From NCBI GenBank assembly GCA_026129545.1, contig JAHCHX010000001.1, forward strand, positions 3,606,984 through 3,670,983: 64,000 nucleotides of DNA, in the 5' to 3' direction. Both the position numbers and the translations under genes were made by a program. Source of the stretch: Saprospiraceae bacterium. Lineage in GTDB: Bacteria; Bacteroidota; Bacteroidia; Chitinophagales; Saprospiraceae. Shown here piece after piece: positions 52,020 to 59,049 of the stretch (the first letter of the stretch is position 1; each line of letters starts with the position of its first letter). The notes under the pieces were generated by a model. That model ran no database searches and had not been told where the DNA came from. It was given only the letters and a program-made list of their open reading frames with translations.

Positions 52020-54650
52020 TCAGCGATTCACCACCAGCTTTTGTTGCCCCCACACCTTTCCGCCTGTTCGGGCAAAAACAACATAAACCCCCGGATTCAA
52101 CATATTGACATCCAACGGCACACTGTGGGCAGCCGTGCCTTTGAACTGCTTTTGCCAAACAACCCGCCCAGAAAGGTCGGCAACGAACACCTCGGTCGTT
52201 TGCCCAGAGGGCAGGTGAGCCAAAGTCAAATTTGTCTGCACACTGCTCGGATTGGGGCGTGCCACCAGCGAAGGTTGATTTTTGCCAGCGGGAGCATTGG
52301 TCGAAACGTTTTCGCCGATTTGCAGCGAATCAAGCGGGAAAGTCATGATACTTCGGGCGTAGGTGCCAGCAATGAGCGTGCGCTCTATCGGGTTGAAGTC
52401 AAGGTCATATATTGGCACAAAGGGCATCCCCGCGCCCAAGCGCTCCCAATGCTGTCCGCCATCGAGGGTGCCATACACCCCACCGTCGGTGCCGACAAAA
52501 ATGACGGAGTCCTGATGACCGGGTAGCACAATGACGGAGTTTATCGCCAAATTGGGCAAATCGCCCGCAATGGACACCCAAGTGTTGCCTTTATCGTCGG
52601 AGCGGTGCAAGCGTGGTGAAAAATCATTGGATTTGTAGCCGGTGTGTGCCACATAAACCCGCGTGGATACATTTGGCGAGGCCCGCACCCGCGCCACATA
52701 GCGGTCGGGCAAACCCGAAGTGATGTCCGTCCACGATTGGGTGGAGGGGTTGCCGCGCCACACATTGCCATCGGTAGTGCCCACATAAATCAAATCGGCA
52801 TCAAGCGGGCTTTCATCCAAAGTGCTGATGGTGTGATAGCGTGCGCCAAAAATATTGCCATCGGTCAAGTCTTCGCTAACTGGATACCAAGAGGGCAAGT
52901 GGCCATAGCTTTGATAGACGCGCTGCGTGCCGGTGTACATGACCTCGTAGTCGTGTCGGCTCAACATATAAGGCATATCCCAGTGGCGGCGGTCGCCTGA
53001 TTCGATGCCCGATGCCGCCCATTCAAAAAAGCCGCCCGCGCTCGTTTTGCCCCAAATGCCGCCGTTTTGGGTCTCCACATAACAGATATTGGGGTTTTCG
53101 GGATGAAAAACTGGCTGAAAACCATCACCGCCGAAAATGCGGGGCCAGTCAGTGGCAAAGCTCTCGTTGCCTCCCGAAGTGCCGTTGTCCTGCATACCGC
53201 CGTAGTACTGGTCGGGTGCAAAGGGATTGTAGGCCACCCGGTAGAATTGAGACGTGGGGATGTTCTCGATTTTGTCCCAAAAAAATCCTTTGTCGTTGCT
53301 CCGGTATAAGCCGCCGTCGGTGGCGAGCAAAAAAGTGTTGGCGTTGACAAAAGCCACGTCGTGCATATCTGCGTGCACCTCGTAAAGCCACCAGTCAGGA
53401 GTGGTCTGAAACCAATTCTGCCCACCGTCGGTGGAGCGCCAGAGCTCCACGCCGCACACAAATATGTCGTCGGGATTGAAGGGGTTGATAAAAATTTTGC
53501 CAAAATACCAACCAAAGCCTCCCATGAAACCGGGATTGAGGCCATTCAACGGGAGCGCCGACCAAGACGCGCCACCGTCGGTGGTTCTATATATGCCAAG
53601 TATATCCAACGAGGTGCCGACATACACCGCTACGAGGTGGTTAGGATTGTTGGCGGCTATGGAAAGCCCGATGCGGCTATTGGGGCCTTCCGGCAATCCC
53701 CCCGTGAGCACAACCCAGTTTTGCCCGCCGTCGGTGGTTTTCCAGATGCGAGCGTTCGGGCCGCTCACGAGGCTTTCCTGATTGTTGCGAATTCGGTCCC
53801 ACGCAGCGGCGTACACCACGTCGGGGTTGTCGGGCGATACCGCGATGTCAATGATGCCCGTAGAATCGGATACGAACAAGACCTGTTGCCAAGTTTGTCC
53901 GCCGTTGGTGGTTTTGTAAAGGCCGCGTTGGTTGTTTCGCTCAAAAGGCAGCCCCATCGTCGCGGCATAGATGATGCTCGGATTGGCGGGGTGTATGGCT
54001 ATTTTTGAAACAATGCGCTGATTTTCAAGCCCAATGTGTTGCCATGTCTGACCGCCGTTGGTGCTTTTCCAGATGCCGTCGCCGATGAAGGGATAGCCGC
54101 TGATGTTGGGGTCGCCCGTGCCGACAAACACCGTGTTGGGGTTCTGAGGGTCGAGTTCGATGTCGCCAATGGCGAGAAAAGATTGCTGGTCGAAGATGGG
54201 GTTCCACGTCTGGCCTCCATTGACCGTCTTCCACACGCCGCCCTGCGAGTAACCAATATAAATGATGTTGGGGTTGGTGGGATGCACCTTGATGGTGTTC
54301 ACGCGAGCGCCGATGTTGGCGGGCCCTTGCACCTTCCACGGCGCTGAAAAGCCGGGATTGCCATTGCGCGACGCGACACCTTGCATCGCCGCACACAGGG
54401 CTTGCGAATAAACACCCACATCTGGACGAAAATCTGGATATTCGCGTACCGCAAAAAACCACTCGGCTGGGCGCAACCCATCCTTTTTGGCCTCTCGTTC
54501 TTCCTTTTGCTCAACAGGTGCGGGAGACTGTTGGGGTGCCTGTTTTTTGTTGAGTTCTTTTATCAAAAAATAAAGCAGCGCCAACACGGCAGCGGACAAT
54601 ATGAGAATATAACTGGCAGGAAATGCGCGGCGGGTTTGTCGTTGGAACAT
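52020..54650 (-). CDS. BNR/sortilin-like propeller protein with T9SS sorting domain
   Basis: An 876-residue exported protein. It starts with a basic stretch and one long hydrophobic helix (residues ~12-31) followed by a Lys/Gln/Pro-rich linker, so it may stay anchored at the N-terminus instead of being cleaved. The body (~100-780) has many Asp-box repeats of the GGQTWQ/DGGQNW type that build a multi-bladed propeller. A C-terminal T9SS domain (VARPNPSSVQTNLTLAHLPS, then NPGVYVVFARTGGK) is present. It may bind or cleave glycans or proteins. It is co-directional with the DUF2142 gene downstream. Confidence 0.85.
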   Translation of the reverse strand: MFQRQTRRAFPASYILILSAAVLALLYFLIKELNKKQAPQQSPAPVEQKEEREAKKDGLRPAEWFFAVREYPDFRPDVGVYSQALCAAMQGVASRNGNPGFSAPWKVQGPANIGARVNTIKVHPTNPNIIYIGYSQGGVWKTVNGGQTWNPIFDQQSFLAIGDIELDPQNPNTVFVGTGDPNISGYPFIGDGIWKSTNGGQTWQHIGLENQRIVSKIAIHPANPSIIYAATMGLPFERNNQRGLYKTTNGGQTWQQVLFVSDSTGIIDIAVSPDNPDVVYAAAWDRIRNNQESLVSGPNARIWKTTDGGQNWVVLTGGLPEGPNSRIGLSIAANNPNHLVAVYVGTSLDILGIYRTTDGGASWSALPLNGLNPGFMGGFGWYFGKIFINPFNPDDIFVCGVELWRSTDGGQNWFQTTPDWWLYEVHADMHDVAFVNANTFLLATDGGLYRSNDKGFFWDKIENIPTSQFYRVAYNPFAPDQYYGGMQDNGTSGGNESFATDWPRIFGGDGFQPVFHPENPNICYVETQNGGIWGKTSAGGFFEWAASGIESGDRRHWDMPYMLSRHDYEVMYTGTQRVYQSYGHLPSWYPVSEDLTDGNIFGARYHTISTLDESPLDADLIYVGTTDGNVWRGNPSTQSWTDITSGLPDRYVARVRASPNVSTRVYVAHTGYKSNDFSPRLHRSDDKGNTWVSIAGDLPNLAINSVIVLPGHQDSVIFVGTDGGVYGTLDGGQHWERLGAGMPFVPIYDLDFNPIERTLIAGTYARSIMTFPLDSLQIGENVSTNAPAGKNQPSLVARPNPSSVQTNLTLAHLPSGQTTEVFVADLSGRVVWQKQFKGTAAHSVPLDVNMLNPGVYVVFARTGGKVWGQQKLVVNR

Positions 54651-54973
54651 GGTTGCGGAGAAATGATTGAATATCTATGTGATTGAGTGTTGCTGTTTGA
54701 CAATTGGTTCGGCCACTGGGCGCTGCCTTGTGGCCGAAAACTACGCAAGAAATCGGGGGCAGGGCGTGTTTTCTGATGAGGCCGTGTTTTCTTTGCCGTT
54801 CCATTCGGCTCGCGCCGACGCGCCCCGTGAACTGACAAACTTGCTCAAAAGTCGGGTTTGTCACACCATCAATCAAAACTTTTGAGATGGCCACAAAGGT
54901 GCAAAGAGTTGATTCATAAAATTTTGCGCCTTCGCCTCTTCGTGGCGAGATTCAAATTTTAACGACGGCAAAA
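54651..54973. other. 323-bp intergenic region with an inverted repeat
   Basis: No gene is evident. Near the MFS gene lies an imperfect inverted repeat, GGCCACAAAGGTGCAAAGAG (54888-54907) against CGCCTTCGCCTCTTCGTGGC (54928-54947), a type of repeat common in Bacteroidota intergenic DNA. Confidence 0.5.
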
Positions 54974-56206
54974 ATGCAAAACTGGCAAATCAAAGCTTCC
55001 CTATTCCTCAACTACTTCGTGTTCGCCATCCTGCTCAATAGTGTGGGCACGGTCATCCTCCAAGTGCAGAACAACTATGGCGTGACGGAGAGCGCGGCCT
55101 CCGTGCTCGAAGCGTTCAAGGACCTGAGCATTGCCGCTGTGTCGTTTTTGCTTTCCTCCTACATCACCCGCATCGGCTACAAAAACGCCATGCTCATCGC
55201 GTTGGGTTTGGTGACGGTTGCTTGTGTTGCCATGCCCATGCTGAATGGTTTTTGGGCTACGAAACTCCTGTTTGCGGCGGTCGGCTCCAGTTTTGCGCTC
55301 ATAAAAATGTCAGTGTACAGCACCATTGGGCTTGTCACCCGCGACGAAAAGGAACACATCAGCCTGATGAACTTTATCGAGTCGTTTTTCATGGTCGGCA
55401 TCCTGACGGGCTATTTCATCTTTAGTGCCTTCGTGGACGACGCCAATCCTCAGTCCACCGCTTGGCTTCGGGTGTACTACTTGTTGGGGGGCATTTCGCT
55501 GGCAGCCTTCCTGTTGTTGCTTACGGCAAAGCTCGATGAATCAGCCTCAAAGAGCCAAGAAAACATTTCGCTCGTGCAAGATTTTGGCAAAATGTTTCAG
55601 CTGATGGTCGTGCCACTCGTGCTGGTGTTCATCCTCTGTGCTTTTTTCTATGTATTGGTCGAACAAAGCATCATGAGTTGGTTGCCTACCTACAACAGCA
55701 AGGTGCTCAACCTGCCCACCGCCTTGAGCATCGAAATGGCGAGCATACTGGCCGGAGCCACCGCTTTGGGACGTTTTCTCGCGGGCATTGCGATGAAAAA
55801 ACTCAAGTGGGACGTGGTGCTTGTAGGCTGCCTCATCTTGGCTGCGCTGTTGGTGCTGACAGCCGTACCATTGGCAAAAGGCATCGGCGAGCGCACGGTG
55901 ACGGGATGGGGCGACGCGCCGTTGGCGGCGTTTGTGTTCCCGCTCATCGGCTTGTTTCTCGCGCCGATTTATCCGGCTATCAACTCGCTGATTTTAAGCA
56001 GCTTGCCCAAGCATAAGCACGGCCTGATGTCGGGTCTTATCATTATTTTCTCCGCCTTGGGCGGCACCACAGGCTCTATCATCACAGGCAATATCTTCCA
56101 GCATTTTGATGGGCAAACGGCATTCTACTTTTCGCTGGTGCCGATTGGGATATTGTTGGTAGGGCTGCTTTTTTTCAAAAAATTGCAGGGAAAGCCGCAG
56201 GCATGA
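54974..56206 (+). CDS. MFS transporter (sugar/FucP-like)
   Basis: A 410-residue, twelve-helix inner-membrane transporter. Its two halves are separated by a polar loop near 195 (LDESASKSQENISLVQDF). ATG 54974 starts with a basic-hydrophobic helix, and a C-terminal KHKHGLMSGLIIIFSALGG region fits the sugar MFS group common in Bacteroidota. Substrate is unknown. It is not beside sugar-catabolic genes, though trehalase lies 0.8 kb further on. Confidence 0.85.
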   Translation: MQNWQIKASLFLNYFVFAILLNSVGTVILQVQNNYGVTESAASVLEAFKDLSIAAVSFLLSSYITRIGYKNAMLIALGLVTVACVAMPMLNGFWATKLLFAAVGSSFALIKMSVYSTIGLVTRDEKEHISLMNFIESFFMVGILTGYFIFSAFVDDANPQSTAWLRVYYLLGGISLAAFLLLLTAKLDESASKSQENISLVQDFGKMFQLMVVPLVLVFILCAFFYVLVEQSIMSWLPTYNSKVLNLPTALSIEMASILAGATALGRFLAGIAMKKLKWDVVLVGCLILAALLVLTAVPLAKGIGERTVTGWGDAPLAAFVFPLIGLFLAPIYPAINSLILSSLPKHKHGLMSGLIIIFSALGGTTGSIITGNIFQHFDGQTAFYFSLVPIGILLVGLLFFKKLQGKPQA

Positions 56207-56219
56207 GGGGAGAAAACAC

Positions 56220-56567
56220 TCATGTTCCGGCCTTGTAGCGAATCACCTCGGCCTTCTCTATCGTAATCAACCCCCCTGAGCGCGTTTGCTCGAACAACTG
56301 CTCAACGGTCTCGACAAACACCCTGATTTTTTCCTCATCGTCCACGATTTCCACCACGATGGGCAAATCGGATGAAATTTCAAACAGCTTGGTCGTGCGC
56401 ACCTGACTGTTGGCCCCGAAGCCCATGATGCCGCGCAGCACGGTAGCCCCCGAAAGCCCCAGTTTTTTGGCCTCGAAAACAATTGTTTCGTACAAAGGTC
56501 GTCCTCCGGCCCTGTCATTTTCGCCAATGAAAATGCGGAGCAGCTTGGCATTCGGATTATTTTCCAT
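56220..56567 (-). CDS. DUF190 protein paired with CrcB
   Basis: A 115-residue cytosolic protein of the DUF190 family, whose members are almost always next to a CrcB fluoride channel. It has the pattern KLLRIFIGENDRAGGRPLYE, then RGIMGFGANSQVRTTKLFEI and VEIVDDEEKIRVFVE. It starts 2 nt after the crcB stop, so it is translationally coupled. The role is unknown, perhaps regulation of the channel. ATG 56567 is chosen over an open upstream frame overlapping crcB. Confidence 0.88.
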   Translation of the reverse strand: MENNPNAKLLRIFIGENDRAGGRPLYETIVFEAKKLGLSGATVLRGIMGFGANSQVRTTKLFEISSDLPIVVEIVDDEEKIRVFVETVEQLFEQTRSGGLITIEKAEVIRYKAGT

Positions 56568-56569
56568 AG

Positions 56570-56941
56570 TCAAAGGATTTTGATAATAGTGAAACCGATG
56601 AAAGTAGCCAACAACCCCAACAGCACGCTCGCCACGACGTACGTCGCGGCATATCCATATTGGCCGTCGCGCAGGAGCGCGAGCGTCTCGTTGGAGAACG
56701 CCGAAAAAGTGGTGAAGCCGCCGCATAGGCCCGTAGCCAAAAAGAGCCGCCATTCCATCGGCAGGCTGCTCCGCTCGCTCAGCCCAAACACCAGCCCTAT
56801 GGCAAGGCATCCGGCGATGTTCACCCCCAATGTGCCAAAAGGAAAAGCCGACAAGAACTTTCCCTGCACCCATTGAGCCGTCAAATAGCGCAACACGCCC
56901 CCGACGAAACTCCCGATTCCGATGAATAAAAGTAATCTCAT
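56570..56941 (-). CDS. crcB: Fluoride exporter CrcB/Fluc
   Basis: Exports fluoride through a dimeric channel. The 123 residues hold four helices with the Fluc signature: GSFVGGVLRYLTAQWV (~8), GTLGVNIAGCLAIG (~33) and GLCGGFTTFSAFSNE (~68, containing the phenylalanine box and polar track). ATG 56941 is chosen; ATG 56959 is a possible alternative adding six residues. I saw no room for a fluoride riboswitch before it. Confidence 0.92.
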   Translation of the reverse strand: MRLLLFIGIGSFVGGVLRYLTAQWVQGKFLSAFPFGTLGVNIAGCLAIGLVFGLSERSSLPMEWRLFLATGLCGGFTTFSAFSNETLALLRDGQYGYAATYVVASVLLGLLATFIGFTIIKIL

Positions 56942-56997
56942 TTCCGTCCGTTTTTTCATTTTTGGCGCACAAACATATTTACTGAAGCCCAATTATT

Positions 56998-58500
56998 ATG
57001 CACCATTTCCACATTGAGTCTCTTTCACCGCTGTATGAAGCCGTGCAGACAAGCGGCATTTTCCCCGATTCCAAATTTTTCCCCGACTGCGCCCCCAAAT
57101 CCGATGCGACCGCCATCCTATCAGCCTACGAGCAGGCTAAAAGCCAACCGGGTTTTGATTTGAAAAAATTCGTGGTGACACACTTCGAGCTTCCCCCCGA
57201 GCCTGCTCTCGCTCATTCTTTTGCCCAGCTCCCCATATTGCAACACCTTGAAAACCTGTGGGATGCGCTGCTCCGCCAACCCGACCAACTGCCGTCAGCC
57301 AGCAATCGCCCATCATCGCTCATAGCCCTGCCCCATCCCTATATCGTGCCCGGGGGGCGCTTCCGCGAAATCTATTATTGGGATAGCTACTTCACCATGC
57401 TCGGCCTGCAAGTGTCGGGGCGCGTGGACATCATTCAGCAGATGGTGGACAATTTTGCGTACCTGATTGACACCTTTGGGTTCATCCCAAACGGCAACCG
57501 GACGTACTATTTGGGCCGCTCGCAACCCCCGTTTTTCGCGCTCATGGTCAATCTGCTGGCCGAAACGAAGGGTGAGGCGACGCTGTTAAAATATCGTCAT
57601 CAGCTAGAAAAAGAATATGCCTTCTGGATGGCTGGTGAAAACGACTTGTCGGCTGCACTGAGCGCATACCGTCGGGTCGTGCGCCTGCCCGACGGCAGCA
57701 TCCTCAACCGTTATTGGGACGACCTCGACTCACCGCGCCCGGAGGCATACACAGAGGATGTCCATGTCGCTCAACAATCGGGCCGCGACCCTTCGACCGT
57801 CTATCGCCACATCCGCGCAGCCGCCGAGTCGGGTTGGGATTTCAGCAGCCGGTGGTTCGCCGACGGGCAACACATCAAGACCATTCAAACAACTGATATA
57901 GTGCCGATTGACCTCAATTGCCTGCTTTATTATTTGGAAAAAACACTCGTTCATGCCTACCGCCAATTGCCCGACCACACCCCCGTCGAAGTGATGAAAA
58001 CCCGCGCTCGCTTGCGCAAGGCCGCCATTCAACAATACTGCTGGGACAAAGCGGCGGGTTTTTATTTTGATTACCATTTTTCAGCCAACAAACACACCGA
58101 CGCATGGACGCTCGCGGCCACTTTCCCCCTGTTTTTCCACCTTGCGGAAAAAGAGCAGGCCACACAAGTGGCGCAGCACCTTCAAGCAAAATTCCTGCAA
58201 CCCGGCGGCCTTGTCACCACCCTCGTCCGCAGCGGCCAACAATGGGACGCCCCCAACGGCTGGGCACCCTTGCAATGGATAGCCTTCAAAGGTTTGCGCC
58301 AATACGGGCTGGACGAAGTGGCATCGGCCAACCGGATGCGCTGGCTCGCGCTAAATGAAAAAACCTACGCCGACACTGGCAAAATGATGGAAAAATACGA
58401 CGTGATGAACCCCGACGCAAAAGCGGGCGGTGGCGAATATCCCAATCAAGACGGTTTTGGGTGGACGAACGGCGTGTATCTGCGCATGAAGCAAGGGTAG
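56998..58500 (+). CDS. treF: Cytosolic alpha,alpha-trehalase
   Basis: Splits trehalose into two glucose molecules. The 500 residues have both trehalase signatures: PGGRFREIYYWDSYF near 118-132 and QWDAPNGWAP near 420, followed by PNQDGFGWTNGVYLRM at the C-terminus with the catalytic-base region. No signal peptide is seen, so the enzyme is probably cytosolic. It is divergent from crcB. The gene may allow use of trehalose as carbon source or removal of an osmolyte. Confidence 0.93.
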   Translation: MHHFHIESLSPLYEAVQTSGIFPDSKFFPDCAPKSDATAILSAYEQAKSQPGFDLKKFVVTHFELPPEPALAHSFAQLPILQHLENLWDALLRQPDQLPSASNRPSSLIALPHPYIVPGGRFREIYYWDSYFTMLGLQVSGRVDIIQQMVDNFAYLIDTFGFIPNGNRTYYLGRSQPPFFALMVNLLAETKGEATLLKYRHQLEKEYAFWMAGENDLSAALSAYRRVVRLPDGSILNRYWDDLDSPRPEAYTEDVHVAQQSGRDPSTVYRHIRAAAESGWDFSSRWFADGQHIKTIQTTDIVPIDLNCLLYYLEKTLVHAYRQLPDHTPVEVMKTRARLRKAAIQQYCWDKAAGFYFDYHFSANKHTDAWTLAATFPLFFHLAEKEQATQVAQHLQAKFLQPGGLVTTLVRSGQQWDAPNGWAPLQWIAFKGLRQYGLDEVASANRMRWLALNEKTYADTGKMMEKYDVMNPDAKAGGGEYPNQDGFGWTNGVYLRMKQG

Positions 58501-58924
58501 GGCGTATGTTAATTTTTGGCACAAACCCTTCTTCCCGGTTTGATTCTGCGCCCCCTTGACTATCTTTGCCACAGCCTTAGTTATATGAGTTTTATGTGTT
58601 CTTTAGACCAGTACCACATATCCGACCGATAGGTGAGTGTACGAGTACCCTGACAATAATCCCCACAGATTATCCGCGCGTTTTTCGGTGTTCATCTTTT
58701 TTTCCAGCGACGAAGGCTACCTTTTTTATCGCGCCCGGCCGGGCCTCTAATCTGTTTTCCGTTAACAAGCCCTGCCCCCACAATGGGGAGCGTCCCTTGC
58801 TCACGCGCAAAGGACACGCCTGAAGGACGCTTGCCGCGACACGACGCGGCGGCGAGTGGCAGGCCAATCATCCCTTGAGCATCATGCAAACCGTTATTCA
58901 TTCATTTTTCAAAAACCTTTTACC
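58501..58924. other. 424-bp non-coding region: promoter and long structured leader
   Basis: It holds the promoter at 58540-58568 and then about 350 nt before the next ATG. The leader contains the palindrome GCCCGGCCGGGC (~58734) and CCGCGACACGACGCGG (~58830). No credible gene lies in it. Confidence 0.55.
58540..58568 (+). promoter_or_regulatory. Promoter of the G-tract/dockerin-cohesin gene
   Basis: TTG (58540-58542), an 18-nt spacer and TATCTTTG (58561-58568) match the Bacteroidota -33/-7 pattern, including spacing. Confidence 0.65.
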
Positions 58925-58955
58925 ATGCTTGACAAAATTATCTTCCGAAAAAAAC

Positions 58956-58968
58956 GGGGGGGGGGGGG
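58956..58968 (+). repeat. Homopolymer of 13 G
   Basis: A run of 13 G. Frame 2 from ATG 58925 and frame 3 from ATG 58884 both run into it, and in frame 1 (the frame of the long surface-protein gene) the sequence is open from 58933 through the tract to 61929. Tracts this long are unstable in replication. Confidence 0.85.
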
Positions 58969-59049
58969 CGAAACATTGAATCGTCCGGCGCCCCGTCTCA
59001 ATCCCTTGCCCCTTTCGGCACGCTCACGGAAAACCCCGTCTCAAGAGCC

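Noticed and set aside
53000..54300. Repeated GGQTWQ-type DNA in the propeller gene as a tandem-repeat array
   Set aside because: The repeats are protein-level Asp boxes with diverged DNA, normal for this fold.
56942..56997. A fluoride riboswitch before crcB
   Set aside because: The gap is only 56 bp and does not show the riboswitch core.
58596..58901. Short open frames in the leader before the G tract
   Set aside because: No conserved pattern, mixed strands and low-complexity content; treated as non-coding leader.
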